Source: Halospeciosus flavus (GTDB taxonomy: Archaea > Halobacteriota > Halobacteria > Halobacteriales > Halobacteriaceae). From it: a DNA stretch of 64,000 bases. The DNA lies in NCBI RefSeq assembly GCF_029814175.1, contig NZ_CP122312.1, positions 868,001 to 932,000 of the forward strand. Direction: 5' to 3'. The notes under the pieces were generated by a model. That model searched no databases. It was not told where the DNA came from and saw only the letters and a list, made by a program, of their open reading frames with translations. Below, piece after piece: positions 35,414 to 44,957 of the stretch (within the stretch, counting starts at the first letter, position 1; every line of letters starts with the position of its first letter). Made by a program: the position numbers and the translations under genes.

Positions 35414-36156
35414 ACGACCACCCCCGCGTGCAGGCCGACGACGCGGCCGACCTCGTTGACCGCACCGAAGACGTCGCCGTTGACGCCGCCGAGGAGTCCC
35501 TCCAGTCGCCACAGGGCGAACAGCCCGCCGCCGATGGCGCCGACGAACGCACCGAGTGCGACCGGCGAGGGCCACGAGACGAGTGCAACCGGGACTCCGG
35601 CGCCGACCGCGAGGCACAGGGCGGGCCAGCCGGCGCGCTCGGTGAACTGCGAGCCGAGTCCCTCGTGGGCGGCCGTGCCGAGGCAGGCCACGGCGGCCAT
35701 CCCGACCTTCGACCCGACCTCGGCGGCGACGACGACCGCTACCCCCGCGACGAACGGGAGGCGGGCGACGCCGAGCGCCCCGAATCCGAGGCCGAGGAAG
35801 GTGAGTCCGACTGCGGCGAGGGCCCCCACGCCGACGGTCGTGTCCTTCAGCACCGTGCGACGGTCGTCGGTGTCGCCGTGGACCACCGTCGCGTCGCCCA
35901 CGTCCGCGACACCGTCGAGGTGGTTGATGCCGGTGAGGGCGAGTACCCACCCGACGTAGCCGAGCGCGACGGTCCCTGCCGGAAGCGAGAGGGACGACCC
36001 GGCGACGATGGGGAGCACGAGGAGCGCGCCCACGACGTAGCCGGCGAGTGAGAACGCCCACGGCGCGCCGCGGAACGCGTTCCACGCCGACTCGTCGTGG
36101 CCCACGGGCAGACGCGTCAGGAAGCCGAGCGCCCCGCGGACGGCGTTCAGGGCCAC
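35398..36156 (-). CDS. cobS: Cobalamin-5'-phosphate synthase
   Basis: A 252-residue integral membrane protein with about seven hydrophobic helices, joining adenosyl-GDP-cobinamide with alpha-ribazole (phosphate). GFLTRLPVG near the start and GINHLDGVADVGDATVVHGD with the metal-binding DGxxD pattern are the hallmarks. GTG 36156 (MALNAVRGALGFLTRLP) is the best start: it overlaps cbiB by 10 bp. Overlaps cobY downstream by 16 bp. Confidence 0.92.
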   Translation of the reverse strand: MALNAVRGALGFLTRLPVGHDESAWNAFRGAPWAFSLAGYVVGALLVLPIVAGSSLSLPAGTVALGYVGWVLALTGINHLDGVADVGDATVVHGDTDDRRTVLKDTTVGVGALAAVGLTFLGLGFGALGVARLPFVAGVAVVVAAEVGSKVGMAAVACLGTAAHEGLGSQFTERAGWPALCLAVGAGVPVALVSWPSPVALGAFVGAIGGGLFALWRLEGLLGGVNGDVFGAVNEVGRVVGLHAGVVVWTLS

Positions 36157-37058
36157 GACACCACCCCCGAGACGAGGAGTGCGGTGAGTAGGGTGGCGAG
36201 GACTCCCGCGGTGCCGACGACGCGGACGGCGTGTCTCCCCTCGTTGACGGTCGGGTAGTCGGGTCCGTAGGGGAGGGTGTAGACGTCCGGTTTCTCCAGT
36301 CGGACGCCGAGCGCGGCCGCGAGCGTCGCCATCGGCCACCCCGAGTTCGGCGAGGGCGGTGCGTCGGCGTGCTTTCGGGCGGCGGCGAGCGCGCGCGGCG
36401 CACCGGCGGCGACGGCGAGCAGGAGCGCGCTCGCGCGGGCGGGCAGCCACATCACGGCGTCGTCCAGTCGAGCGCTCGGCGTCCCGACGCGCTTCGAGCG
36501 GTAGCCGAGCATCGAGTCGAGCGTGTTCACTCCCTTCACCCACGCGGCGGCGGCCGCGGCGACCGGGAGCGAGACGACCGACCCGACCGCGAAGGCGAGG
36601 AGCGGTGCGACGAGACCGTCCGCGAGATTCTCGGCGGCGCTCTCGACGGCCGCACTCCGGAGTTGGCCGGCGGAGAGGTCCGAGGAGTCCCGGCCGGCGA
36701 GCGACCGGAGGCGCTCGCGGGCGTCCTCGACGTCCGACTCGGTCGCCGCGACGACGGCCCGGACTTCGTCGAGGAGCATCCGCAGACTCGTCGTACTGAA
36801 CAGCACGACGCCGGCGAGGGCGACCGCGAGGAGAGAAGAGACTGTCGAGGCGAGTGCGACGAGACCGCCCGCGACGACCGCGGCGAGGAGTGGGAGGCCG
36901 ACTGCGGCCGCCGTCCCGACGACCAGCGGGTGGTCACTCTCCCGGTCGACGGCGCCCGCGGCCCGACCGAACCAGACGACGGGGTGGAGGCGACTCGGAA
37001 ACTCCGAGAGGGTGAGGTCGAGGAGGAGAGCGAGACCGACGGCGGCCGCGGCGTTCAC
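36147..37058 (-). CDS. cbiB: Adenosylcobinamide-phosphate synthase
   Basis: A 303-residue membrane protein (about five helices) that attaches aminopropanol phosphate to adenosylcobyric acid. LTLSEFPSRLHPVVWFGR, SAAVESAAENLADGLVAPL and KGVNTLDSMLGYRS are conserved CbiB segments. GTG 37058 is used: the GTGA overlap with the HAD gene's TGA indicates coupling; a GTG two codons upstream is also possible. Overlaps cobS by 10 bp. Confidence 0.93.
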   Translation of the reverse strand: MNAAAAVGLALLLDLTLSEFPSRLHPVVWFGRAAGAVDRESDHPLVVGTAAAVGLPLLAAVVAGGLVALASTVSSLLAVALAGVVLFSTTSLRMLLDEVRAVVAATESDVEDARERLRSLAGRDSSDLSAGQLRSAAVESAAENLADGLVAPLLAFAVGSVVSLPVAAAAAAWVKGVNTLDSMLGYRSKRVGTPSARLDDAVMWLPARASALLLAVAAGAPRALAAARKHADAPPSPNSGWPMATLAAALGVRLEKPDVYTLPYGPDYPTVNEGRHAVRVVGTAGVLATLLTALLVSGVVSWP

Positions 37059-37675
37059 TCCCACAGCGACGCCTCCAACTCGGTCGCGACGTGGGGGAGC
37101 GGAGTCTCTTCGACGTGGAGACAGCGCCCGCCGACACGTTCGATACCGGCGTCGGCCGCCGAGTCGCCGACGTGGACGAGATGAGTCGGTGGGACACCGA
37201 GTTCGTCCGCGACGGTCTCGAAGGCCCGTCTGTGCGGTTTGCGCCACCCACAGCCGACACTCGTCACGACCGTATCGAAGGTGGGGAAGCCAGCCCGCTC
37301 CAGCGTCCGCTCGACGAGGCCGGGGACGCTACAGTTCGAGAGGAGTCCGACCGGCCCCTGCCTGCGGGCCACCCGGAGCGCCTCGCGTGCACCGTCGCGG
37401 ACCGTGATCGGTCGGTCGAAGGCGTCGAGGACGGCCGCGACAGCGGTCGGTCCGGAGACGTCGACGCCACGGCTGTCGAGCGCGGCGACGACGTGTCGTG
37501 GCAGGGGGAGTTCCGCGCCGTCGGCGACGTCGACGTGTCGTTCCCGGTACGCCGACTCCCAGTCGTCGGGGACGGCGACACCACGTGCGCGGAGGGCGTC
37601 GGCGACGGCCTCCGCCGAGTCGTCCGGACGCTCGGTCGTCACGAGCGTCCCGAAGAGGTCGAAGGTAGTCGCCAC
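37055..37675 (-). CDS. HAD-family phosphatase in the cobalamin operon
   Basis: A 206-residue HAD hydrolase. Motif I is TFDLFGTL right after the GTG start at 37675 (an in-frame ATG further up lies over the promoter of this gene), motif II LLSNC, motif III CGWRKPHRRAF and motif IV VHVGDSAADAG. Phosphatase toward small metabolites is expected. It sits inside the cobalamin set, overlapping cbiB by 4 bp; the only step lacking an enzyme nearby is removal of phosphate from alpha-ribazole-5'-phosphate or adenosylcobalamin-5'-phosphate, so it is a candidate for that. Confidence 0.85.
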   Translation of the reverse strand: MATTFDLFGTLVTTERPDDSAEAVADALRARGVAVPDDWESAYRERHVDVADGAELPLPRHVVAALDSRGVDVSGPTAVAAVLDAFDRPITVRDGAREALRVARRQGPVGLLSNCSVPGLVERTLERAGFPTFDTVVTSVGCGWRKPHRRAFETVADELGVPPTHLVHVGDSAADAGIERVGGRCLHVEETPLPHVATELEASLWE

Positions 37676-37716
37676 TGTGAGGGATAGATACGTGCGAGCG
37701 GACTTGAAAATCTCGG

Positions 37717-39237
37717 TCATCCTCGGGGGTGGAGTGCTCGAAGGTCGACGTGTTCGCGGACGAGGGCCGCCGCGTCGTCGTACGGGTTCGACGACGGCAC
37801 ACCCGTCTCGTCTCCCGGTCGAGTGCACCCCGCGTGTCGGTACACCGCGTCGACGAACGCCTCCCGTGCGTTCTCGTTCTCGAAGAGTCCGTGGAGATAC
37901 GTCCCGAGGACTCGCTCGGTGGTCGCACTCTCCGGCCCGACGGGGTTCGGGAGGTGCTCGGGCACGTCGGTCCGACCCGCGTGAATCTCGTACCCCGAGA
38001 CCGGTCCGGTCGCGCCGGCGAGCGGTCCCGTCTCCGCCGAGAGGTCGAAGGTACTGCCCACGACGCGTTTCTCCTCCGAGAAGCGTGTCTCGACCGGGAG
38101 CAACCCGAACCCCTCTACGGCGTCGACCACGTCGGCCGACTCGACGCCCGCGTTCGTGATACGCTCGCCGATTAGCTGGTAGCCACCACAGAGGCCCACG
38201 ACGGGGCCGTCGAACGCGGCGAGTTCGTCGCCGAAGTCCGCCTCCCGGAGGGCGAGGAGGTCGTCGACGGTGTTCTTCGTGCCGGGGAGAACGACCGCGT
38301 CGGCCGTCTCGAGGCTTCCCTCCGGCGGGACGTAGGCGACCCGGACACCCGGCACGCGCGCGAGGGGTTCGAGGTCGGTGAAGTTGGAGATTCGGGGGAG
38401 TCGCGGGACGGCGACAGTCACCGACCGCTCCACTGGGACGCCGTCGTCCGCACCGACGACGCCGGGTCCACGCTCCACGTCGTCCGGGAGGCCGACGCTG
38501 TCCTCCTCGGGGAGACCCGGGTCGTCGTAGGGGAGGACGCCGAGGATGGGGACGCCGCTCCGGTCTTCGAACTCCTCGACACCGGGTTCGAGTAGTGAAA
38601 CGTCGCCGCGGAACTTCGTGACGACCGCGCCGGAGACCTGCTCGCGGACGTCGTCCGGCATCAGTTCGAGGGTCCCGTAGAGGCTGGCGAACGCGCCGCC
38701 GCGCTCGATGTCGACGACGAGCAGGACGTCGGCCGAGGCGAAGCGGGCCGTCTCCAGGTTCGCGAGGTCCCGGTGCCGCAGATTTATCTCGGCGATGCTC
38801 CCCGCGCCCTCGGCGACGACGACGTCGTGTTCGGCGGCGAGGCGGGCGTGGGCCGCCTCGGCAGCGTCACGGGCGCGCTCCCAGTGCTCGTCGTAGTAGT
38901 CGCCGGCGCCGAAGTGGCCGACCGGCCGGCCGTCGATTACCAGTTGGCTCTCGGCGTCGCCGCGCGGTTTCAACAGCACCGGGTTGTGGTCCGTGTTCGC
39001 CGGGACTCGAGCGGCACGGGCCTGGACGTACTGCGAGACGCCGATCTCGCCCCACCCCTCCCCGTCGACCCCTTTAGCGACCGGGACTGCGCGGGCGTTG
39101 TTGCTCATGTTCTGTGCCTTGAACGGCGCGACCGACACACCGCGGTCGGCGAAGTGCCGGCAGAGGCCCGCAGCGACCGTGCTCTTGCCGACGTGGCTCG
39201 CAGTACCGGCGACGAGGATAGTTCGTGACTCGGACAT
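37717..39237 (-). CDS. cbiP: Cobyric acid synthase
   Basis: A 506-residue glutamine-dependent amidase that converts adenosyl-cobyrinic acid a,c-diamide to cobyric acid. P-loop-like [10 protein letters not shown] is at 11-20; [12 protein letters not shown] and [19 protein letters not shown] follow; the C-terminal glutaminase has its Cys in [11 protein letters not shown] near residue 345 and a late YLHGLFEN His. Full length. It is 33 nt after cobA and 41 nt before the HAD gene. Confidence 0.95.
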   Translation of the reverse strand: MSESRTILVAGTASHVGKSTVAAGLCRHFADRGVSVAPFKAQNMSNNARAVPVAKGVDGEGWGEIGVSQYVQARAARVPANTDHNPVLLKPRGDAESQLVIDGRPVGHFGAGDYYDEHWERARDAAEAAHARLAAEHDVVVAEGAGSIAEINLRHRDLANLETARFASADVLLVVDIERGGAFASLYGTLELMPDDVREQVSGAVVTKFRGDVSLLEPGVEEFEDRSGVPILGVLPYDDPGLPEEDSVGLPDDVERGPGVVGADDGVPVERSVTVAVPRLPRISNFTDLEPLARVPGVRVAYVPPEGSLETADAVVLPGTKNTVDDLLALREADFGDELAAFDGPVVGLCGGYQLIGERITNAGVESADVVDAVEGFGLLPVETRFSEEKRVVGSTFDLSAETGPLAGATGPVSGYEIHAGRTDVPEHLPNPVGPESATTERVLGTYLHGLFENENAREAFVDAVYRHAGCTRPGDETGVPSSNPYDDAAALVREHVDLRALHPRG

Positions 39238-39270
39238 TCTGTATAGCGAAATGTTGTTTACGTGTCGCCC

Positions 39271-39963
39271 TCAGTACTCCGTTCCCTTCCGGGCACGCTG
39301 GCCGGCGTCGATCGGGTGTTTCTGTTTTCTCACTTCGGTCACCAGATCGGCGTGCTCCGTGACGAAGGTCGGTTCGTCGTGGCCGCCGGTCAGGACGAGT
39401 TCGAGGTTTTCGGGTTTGTCTTCGACGAGTCGGGCGACGTCGTCGGGGTCGACGAGTCCGCGATTGGCGGCGTAGCAGAGTTCGTCGAGGACGAGCATGT
39501 GTACCCCCTCGTCCGCCGGGGCGTCGAGGTCGAGCGGGCCGTCCACGTCGCGGGCGGCGTCGACGAGTTCCGCCGCGCGCTCGAAGGCGGCCATCGCCTT
39601 CGCCTCGTGTTCGTCGTCCGCGCTCCCGTCGAGGAAGCCGTGCCAGCCGTAGTGGCCGGCGTTCTCGTAGGTGAACCCCGGCATGGCGTCGATGGCGTTG
39701 TACTCGCCGCGGACGTCTTCGACGCTCGCGGTGCCGCCCTTCATGAACTGGAGCATGTGGACGCGGTAGCCGTGGCCGGCGGCGCGAAAGCCCATCCCCA
39801 TCGCGGCGGTGGTCTTCCCCTTCCCGTCGCCCCACCACACCTGCACGAGACCGAACTCCTCGGGGGCGGCCGGTTCGATGTCGCGGGCGGTGGGCGTGCG
39901 GCCCTTTCCGGGTGTCTGTGCGTGCTGGTCGTCGATGTCGGTCGTCGGTGTGTCGTCGGTCAT
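39271..39963 (-). CDS. cobA: Cob(I)yrinic acid a,c-diamide adenosyltransferase
   Basis: A 230-residue ATP:corrinoid adenosyltransferase of the CobA/CobO/BtuR type. WWGDGKGKTTAAMGMGFRAAGHGYRVHMLQFMKG is represented by its P-loop core (about residues 44-53, GDGKGKTT), and LDELCYAANRGLVD plus VLTGGHDEP mark the family. A Asp/Thr-rich N-terminal extension of about 35 residues is usual in haloarchaea. It attaches the 5'-deoxyadenosyl ligand. 9 nt after cbiA. Confidence 0.93.
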   Translation of the reverse strand: MTDDTPTTDIDDQHAQTPGKGRTPTARDIEPAAPEEFGLVQVWWGDGKGKTTAAMGMGFRAAGHGYRVHMLQFMKGGTASVEDVRGEYNAIDAMPGFTYENAGHYGWHGFLDGSADDEHEAKAMAAFERAAELVDAARDVDGPLDLDAPADEGVHMLVLDELCYAANRGLVDPDDVARLVEDKPENLELVLTGGHDEPTFVTEHADLVTEVRKQKHPIDAGQRARKGTEY

Positions 39964-39972
39964 GGTCGTGGT

Positions 39973-41271
39973 TCAGAGTCGGTCGAGGAACGTATCGAAG
40001 GCACCGCTCTCGGCGTGGACATGGGCGTACGTCCCCAGCGTGCGGTACTCGGTGATGCCGTCGTGGTCGCCGTCGATGCCGGTACCGCGCTCGACGTCGA
40101 AGGCGAAGCGGGCGTCGGTGGCGACGTCGGCCGACGAGTAGTGGAACTCGTGGCCGCGCAGCGCCTCGCCAGCGTCGGCTGAGAGGGTGTCGTCACGGGC
40201 GACGAGTTCGACGTGGTCGAGCGCCTGGTAGCGATCCTGCATTGTCACGTCGGCGGGGAGGACGCCCGCCATCTCGTGGGTCTCGCCGTCGGTCGTCGTG
40301 AGTGACTCGGTGAGGGCCATCAGGCCGCCACACTCGCCGAGAACCGGGAGTCCGTCGGCGGCCCGTTCACCCAGCGTGGCGAGCGCGGGCGACGTGGCGA
40401 GCGCCTCGCCGTGGAGTTCGGGGTAGCCGCCGGGGAGGTAGACCCCGTCGCAGTCGGGCAGGTCGTCGCCGGCGACGGGCGAGAACGTCACTACTTCGGC
40501 ACGCTCGCGCAGGCGCTCGCGCGTGGCGGGGTACTCGAAGCAGAACGCGACGTCGGAGGCGACGGCGACGCGCTTCCTCGTCGCGGGGCCGGGTTCGGGG
40601 AACTCCGGACGCGGTGGGGTTCGACCCGCCTCGACCAGTCCCTCGACGTCGACGTGCTCGGCGGCCGCGTCGAGTGCCTCGGTGTCGAGGGCGGTCTCCG
40701 CGCCCATGTGGAGTCCGAGGTGGCGGTCGGGAATCTCCAGGTCGGGGCTCGGTGGGATGCGTCCGAAGAAGTCGAGGGTGTCGGGGAGCGCCTCGCGGAT
40801 ACCCTGCTCGTGGCGGCCGCCGTGGGCCTGCTGGGCGAGGACGCCCACGACGTCGACGTCGTGGCCCGCGGCGTCGGCGTACTCCCGAAATCCGAGCGCC
40901 GTGGCCGCGACGCTCTCCATCCCCGCGCCCGCGTCCACGACGAGGACAACTGGGAGGTCGAGCGTCTCGGCGACGTCCGCGGTGCTCGCGACGCTCCCGT
41001 CGTAGAGACCCATCATCCCCTCGACGACGCAGAAATCGCCCTCGCCGCGGTAGTAGTTCCGCCGGACGCCGTCTGCCCCTTCGAGCCAGGGATCGAGCGT
41101 CCGGGAGGGTTTCTCCGCGACGGCGCGGTGGTGACTCGGGTCGATGAAGTCCGGGCCGGCCTTCGCCGGTTGGGGGTCGTAACCCGCCCGCTCAAGCGCC
41201 CGGAGGACGGCCAACGTGGCGACAGTCTTCCCGACACCCGACCCCGTCCCGCCGAGGACGACGCCCCTCAT
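39973..41271 (-). CDS. cbiA: Cobyrinic acid a,c-diamide synthase
   Basis: A 432-residue glutamine amidotransferase acting on cobyrinic acid (or its hydrogenated form) at the a and c carboxylates. P-loop [10 protein letters not shown] is at residues 7-16, [10 protein letters not shown] and the [12 protein letters not shown] Cys-nucleophile segment are clear, and a late HEFHYS block gives the His. Starts with ATG sharing ATGA with the end of cobT (4-bp overlap). Confidence 0.94.
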   Translation of the reverse strand: MRGVVLGGTGSGVGKTVATLAVLRALERAGYDPQPAKAGPDFIDPSHHRAVAEKPSRTLDPWLEGADGVRRNYYRGEGDFCVVEGMMGLYDGSVASTADVAETLDLPVVLVVDAGAGMESVAATALGFREYADAAGHDVDVVGVLAQQAHGGRHEQGIREALPDTLDFFGRIPPSPDLEIPDRHLGLHMGAETALDTEALDAAAEHVDVEGLVEAGRTPPRPEFPEPGPATRKRVAVASDVAFCFEYPATRERLRERAEVVTFSPVAGDDLPDCDGVYLPGGYPELHGEALATSPALATLGERAADGLPVLGECGGLMALTESLTTTDGETHEMAGVLPADVTMQDRYQALDHVELVARDDTLSADAGEALRGHEFHYSSADVATDARFAFDVERGTGIDGDHDGITEYRTLGTYAHVHAESGAFDTFLDRL

Positions 41272-42302
41272 GGTGTCGCCTCCGTCGCGGTGACGCGGTC
41301 GTAGACGTCGACGACGCGCTCGCGGACGGTCCCCATCTCGACGCCCGCCTCGTCGGCGAGCGCGAGCGCACCGCCCATCCCGACGCCCTCCTTCGCCTCG
41401 CCGCGCAGGAACGCCGCCATCGCGGGGTGGTCGTCCCGGATGTCGAACCCTGGGTCCGTAACCGTCAGGTCGACGTCGAGGTCGGCCACAAGGTCGCGAA
41501 CTCCCGCCGACGAGTCGGCGGCGACGAACGAGGTAGTCGCGAGCGTGAGCGGCGCCTCGACTCCCGCGTGACGGACGAGCGCGCCGGCCGTCGCGAGCTG
41601 TGTCCCGCCGGCGAGCAGGACTTCGGTCTCGGTCTCCAGTGCGCCGACGGCCAGGCCGGCGACGGTGGCGAGGACCGGGTCACCCATCGACCGGACGGCT
41701 TTGGTGGGCTGGCCGGCCAACGCTCCGGGTTCGACGTCGCTCGCGTCCAGTCCCGCATCGACCACCTCGCGCTTGAGGGCGAGAGGGTTCTCGGGGAGCG
41801 ACGAGGACACCGCTCGACGCTCGCCCAGGGCCGCGAGGACGCCCATCGCGGTCGTCGTCCCGCCCGGAATCGTCTCCGCGAGGACGAGTCGGTCGGCCGG
41901 GTGGGCCGCCCCGAAGCGCCGGGCGGCCGCGAAGACTGCCCCCGCGTCGGAGACTGCGACGGGTTCGCGGACGTCCGCGCCGGGTGACGCGTCCACCTCG
42001 ACGGTCGGCGCACCCGTCGGTTCGGCCAGGCCGCCGTCGACGACGAGGGTGTCGAAGTCGAAGTCGAAGTCGAGGTCGTGACCCACTGCCTCGACGACCG
42101 CGCGGGTGACGACGGCCGGCGTCGGGCACCCGGACGGACTCACCGGAACGACCGGCGAGCGGACCGGTTCGCCGTAGGTGAGTATTTCGGCGTCGGCGCT
42201 CGGCGTGTGGCGCATCAACGCCGGATCCGCTCCGGCGGCGCTGATGCCCTCGATGTCTGCGGTCCGGGTCGACCCGGCCACGAGGAGGAACTGGGTGTCC
42301 AC
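41268..42302 (-). CDS. cobT: Archaeal CobT-like phosphoribosyltransferase
   Basis: A 344-residue archaeal CobT-type protein that activates the lower-ligand base with nicotinate mononucleotide to alpha-ribazole phosphate. Visible: [37 protein letters not shown] and [14 protein letters not shown], all typical of the TIGR00303/CobT family. GTG 42302 is chosen because related proteins start a few residues before FLLVAG; the longer frame to 42356 has no conserved residues. First gene of the cobalamin set; shares ATGA with cbiA. Confidence 0.88.
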   Translation of the reverse strand: MDTQFLLVAGSTRTADIEGISAAGADPALMRHTPSADAEILTYGEPVRSPVVPVSPSGCPTPAVVTRAVVEAVGHDLDFDFDFDTLVVDGGLAEPTGAPTVEVDASPGADVREPVAVSDAGAVFAAARRFGAAHPADRLVLAETIPGGTTTAMGVLAALGERRAVSSSLPENPLALKREVVDAGLDASDVEPGALAGQPTKAVRSMGDPVLATVAGLAVGALETETEVLLAGGTQLATAGALVRHAGVEAPLTLATTSFVAADSSAGVRDLVADLDVDLTVTDPGFDIRDDHPAMAAFLRGEAKEGVGMGGALALADEAGVEMGTVRERVVDVYDRVTATEATP

Positions 42303-42376
42303 GGTCGTCTCGTGGAAGGGGCGCGCCGGAACATGAAACCACTGTTTAGCTACCACAACTGGGGTTGCTCGGCGGC

Positions 42377-42405
42377 TAGTGCAAAGTTACTTGTGCAGCG
42401 CACTA
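42377..42405. promoter_or_regulatory. TAGTGC/GCACTA inverted repeat at a divergent promoter
   Basis: TAGTGC (42377-42382) is repeated in inverse as GCACTA (42400-42405), spanning an AT-rich AAAGTTACTT that is the likely TATA region of the winged-helix gene (ATG 42420). The same region separates the winged-helix gene from cobT. An operator shared by both directions is plausible; the regulator itself is the first candidate to bind. Confidence 0.4.
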
Positions 42406-42419
42406 CTCGACTTTCAGTA

Positions 42420-43232
42420 ATGGCCGACCCGAGCGACGTGGGGGAACTGGGGGTCCTCCGGAGCAAGCGGAACGCGACGCGCTACCAGATTCTCGTCGAG
42501 ATCGCCGAGCGCCAACCCGCGGTGAGCCAACGCGAGATCGCCGAATCGATCGGCGTTACGGCGCAGGCCGTCAGCGACTACCTCGGCGATCTCGTCGACG
42601 AAGGGCACGTCCGCAAACACGGCCGCGGGCGCTACGAGGTGACCAAGGAGGGGGTGGACTGGCTCATCACCCAGACCGACGACCTCCGGGAGTTCGTCGA
42701 GTACGTCTCCCAGCAGGTCATCGAGGAGGTGGAGATCGAGACGGCCATCGCCACGTCGGCGGTCGAGGAGGGCCAGCGCGTCACCCTCTCGATGCGCGAG
42801 GGCGTCCTCCACGCGACCCCGGACGGGGACGGTGGAGCCACGGCCGTCGCCATCACCGACGCCGAACCCGGCCAGGACGTCGGCGTGACGGAGTTCGAGG
42901 GGATGCTCGATTACGAACCGGGGACCGTCACGGTACTCTCGGTTCCGCCGGTCCAGGACGGTGGCAGCGCCGCGCTCCCTGAAGGTGCCGTCGCCGACCG
43001 ACTCGAGGATCACGACCTCGTCGCTGCGGCGGGGACCGAGGCGCTGGTCGCCGTCCGGTCGGCGGACACCGAACTCGACCTCCAGTTCGGGACCGTCGAG
43101 GGCGTCCCCGAAGCCGCGAGCAAGGGGCTCTCGGTGCTCCTCGTCGCCACGACGGACGAACTCTCGCGACACACCGACCTCCTCCGCGAGCAGAGCGTCG
43201 GCTACGAAGTCGTCGACGCCGTCGAGCGCTGA
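42420..43232 (+). CDS. Winged-helix regulator, divergent from the cobalamin operon
   Basis: A 270-residue protein. The first 70 residues are a classic winged helix (RYQILVEIAERQPAVSQREIAESIGVTAQAVSDYLGDLVDEGHVRKHGRGRYEVT shortened to its core helix VSQREIAESIGVTAQAVSDY). Residues about 75-270 form a sensing domain with no recognised family, beta-rich and containing GTEALVAVRS and LSVLLVATTDEL. The ATG follows the inverted repeat at 42377. It may control the divergent cob/cbi genes; corrinoid binding is inference only. It ends 0 bp from the opposite-strand membrane gene. Confidence 0.8.
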   Translation: MADPSDVGELGVLRSKRNATRYQILVEIAERQPAVSQREIAESIGVTAQAVSDYLGDLVDEGHVRKHGRGRYEVTKEGVDWLITQTDDLREFVEYVSQQVIEEVEIETAIATSAVEEGQRVTLSMREGVLHATPDGDGGATAVAITDAEPGQDVGVTEFEGMLDYEPGTVTVLSVPPVQDGGSAALPEGAVADRLEDHDLVAAAGTEALVAVRSADTELDLQFGTVEGVPEAASKGLSVLLVATTDELSRHTDLLREQSVGYEVVDAVER

Positions 43233-43523
43233 CTACCGGTACAACGAGAGGTAGAGCATGCTGAAACCGACGATGAACGGGACGGTCTCGGCGATGTGGA
43301 AGTAGACTGTGTAGTCGCCGAGCGAGGCACCGAGGTTGCCCATCGCCGCCCCCATGCTGAGGAAGGCGAAGCCGACGAAGGCCGACTCCAACCGCTCGGT
43401 CCGGTGTCGACGGTAGGCCTCGAAACTGATGAGCGTGAGTCCGAGCGAGAGTGCGAACACCACGAGCCGGAGGAGGAACAAGACGGTATGGGCGACTCCT
43501 TCGAACGGGACGGCGCCCATCAC
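43233..43523 (-). CDS. Small three-helix membrane protein paired with an HTH gene
   Basis: A 96-residue protein with hydrophobic helices at about 12-33, 46-66 and 73-93 and a basic loop (YRRHRTERLE) after the first helix. No family name given. Its size and topology resemble the two proteins at 4833 and 5132. The start overlaps the stop of the winged-helix gene upstream (ATGA), so the two are co-translated: a cytosolic DNA-binding protein and a membrane partner, which suggests a membrane signal to transcription. Confidence 0.7.
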   Translation of the reverse strand: MMGAVPFEGVAHTVLFLLRLVVFALSLGLTLISFEAYRRHRTERLESAFVGFAFLSMGAAMGNLGASLGDYTVYFHIAETVPFIVGFSMLYLSLYR

Positions 43524-43870
43524 GGCTCTCCGGCGAGGTCGTCCCAGAGTTCGACGAACCGTTCGGTGATGTCCTCTCGCCGCTCGACGACGACGTCGTA
43601 CCCCTCGTCTTCGAGACTCACTCTTGTCTCATCGAAGTTGCACGTGAAGACCTCGTAGTGGTTCCCGTCGGCCGCCGCCCGCATCTCGCTACGGATGAGG
43701 TCGTACTCGCGAAGCTCTTCGAGGCGTCGGTAGACGGTCGGGAGGGAGATTCCCGTCCGGTCGCTGATCTCCTTCGCGGAGCACGGCTCCTGTCGAGTAG
43801 CGAACAAGACCTGTCTCGCTCGTCCGTCTCCGATGACGTTGAGCACTGCTTCCCCCTCGTTTTCCCTCAC
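43520..43870 (-). CDS. Winged helix-turn-helix regulator
   Basis: A 116-residue regulator. VIGDGRARQVLFATRQEPCSAKEISDRTGISLPTVYRRLEEL is an ArsR/TrmB-like winged helix (core: AKEISDRTGISLPTVYRRLE) and the rest a short acidic dimer helix (VERREDITERFVELWDD). A Cys at the start of the recognition segment (EPCSAKE) may be fortuitous. It overlaps the downstream small membrane gene by 4 bp. Likely a one-component transcriptional switch using its membrane neighbour. Confidence 0.8.
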   Translation of the reverse strand: MRENEGEAVLNVIGDGRARQVLFATRQEPCSAKEISDRTGISLPTVYRRLEELREYDLIRSEMRAAADGNHYEVFTCNFDETRVSLEDEGYDVVVERREDITERFVELWDDLAGEP

Positions 43871-43962
43871 TATTCAGTGGGTTTCGGCCCAGTTCCAAAT
43901 ACCTTTCTCACGCGATGAAAACGCTCGTGACCAATTATATACGTATACGAATAGTGTCAGAT

Positions 43963-44493
43963 ATGGTTGGGAGCCAGGGGGAGATGGGGGGATCCATCTC
44001 CGAGAGTGGTATCGACATCGACCGACACGACGAGTCGTCGGGGGACGACGCCGTCGCGCGCCTCCTCCGCGAGATAGAGGGGGCGTCGGCTGGACCGGTC
44101 GAGCGAATGGACTTCGAGCGCATCCGTCGCGAGACCTTAGAGCCGATACTCGCCCGCGAGGGCGACCAGTTCCGGTTCGACGACGGACTCGTGAAGGAGA
44201 GCCTCGACGAGTTGCTCGTCTCGCTGGTCGCGCTTCGCGCAGAGGGGACCCACGGGAAGGCGCTCATCGAGGCGCTCGACTCCGTCTTCGACGTCGACCT
44301 CAGTCCGGGGACCGTCTACCCCCGACTCCACCGCCTCGACGAACGCGGCATCCTCGACGTCCACGAGATGGTGCGGACGAAGGAGTACACCGTCGCCGAC
44401 GAGGGGGCGGTGCGCAACCTCGCGACGGACGCGATGTACCAGCACTGCGCGATGGCGCTCTTCTTTTGCACCGCCCTCGAACAGTTCGAGTAA
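43963..44493 (+). CDS. PadR-like winged-helix regulator
   Basis: A 176-residue protein. An acidic, disordered N-terminus (about 1-50) precedes a PadR-like fold: LVSLVALRAEGTHGKALIEALDSVFDVDLSPGTVYPRLHRLDERGIL with the recognition helix at SPGTVYPRLHRL; a C-terminal helix follows. ATG 43963 is preferred to 43915 because a strong TATATA-like TTATATA (43934-43941) sits 27 nt before it. Target genes unknown; the next stretch downstream is non-coding and then an IS630-type element. Confidence 0.78.
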   Translation: MVGSQGEMGGSISESGIDIDRHDESSGDDAVARLLREIEGASAGPVERMDFERIRRETLEPILAREGDQFRFDDGLVKESLDELLVSLVALRAEGTHGKALIEALDSVFDVDLSPGTVYPRLHRLDERGILDVHEMVRTKEYTVADEGAVRNLATDAMYQHCAMALFFCTALEQFE

Positions 44494-44912
44494 AGGTCGC
44501 GTCACCGTCGCGCCGACCCTGATCGGTCGGCGACGGACGCCAACTTCGGTATCGCGATATAGAGTTTATGCGTCCCGAGTCGGACACTATTGAGACCTAT
44601 CTGTGGGGACAAATTCACCGACTTCCCGCAGTGCGGTTCGCGACGCCGCCGAACTAAGTACAGTGTCCGCCGATGCCCGCGACGTCCTCGACGTCGAGTG
44701 CGGTGTGTGGCGTGCGATTGCTGTGAACAGTGGGAAGAGAGAAGAGACCGCGACGGCCCGAGCGGACCGCTAGGCGGCGAGAGACGCCGAGCAGTCGTCT
44801 TGGTAAAGTCTCTCCGCACGCCGGTGTAGTCACGTCCTCATGGGTGGTCGCGCTCCAACTGGCTGTCGCCCCCACGACTCGGGCGGGTAGCCAAGCACGG
44901 AAGGACTTGCTA
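44494..44912. other. Gene-poor stretch before the insertion sequence
   Basis: I see no credible gene. A 29-codon frame (ATG 44568 to TAA 44657) has poor codon use, and the reverse strand holds a short frame ending with DVEDVAGIGGHC that may be an old gene end. Base composition is less GC-biased at codon positions than in neighbours. It looks like decayed accessory DNA. Confidence 0.5.
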
Positions 44913-44927
44913 TAGTAGTCGTTAGAA
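44913..44927. repeat. Left terminal inverted repeat of the IS
   Basis: TAGTA then four divergent bases then TTAGAA, matching the complement of the right end at 11 of 15 positions. A TA dinucleotide lies just outside. Confidence 0.75.
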
Positions 44928-44957
44928 CTTTCCGCACGGATACTGTGATAGTACGTA

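Noticed and set aside
42303-42419. Cobalamin riboswitch upstream of cobT
   Set aside because: No B12-box-like sequence or suitable leader is seen; archaeal cob genes rarely have one.
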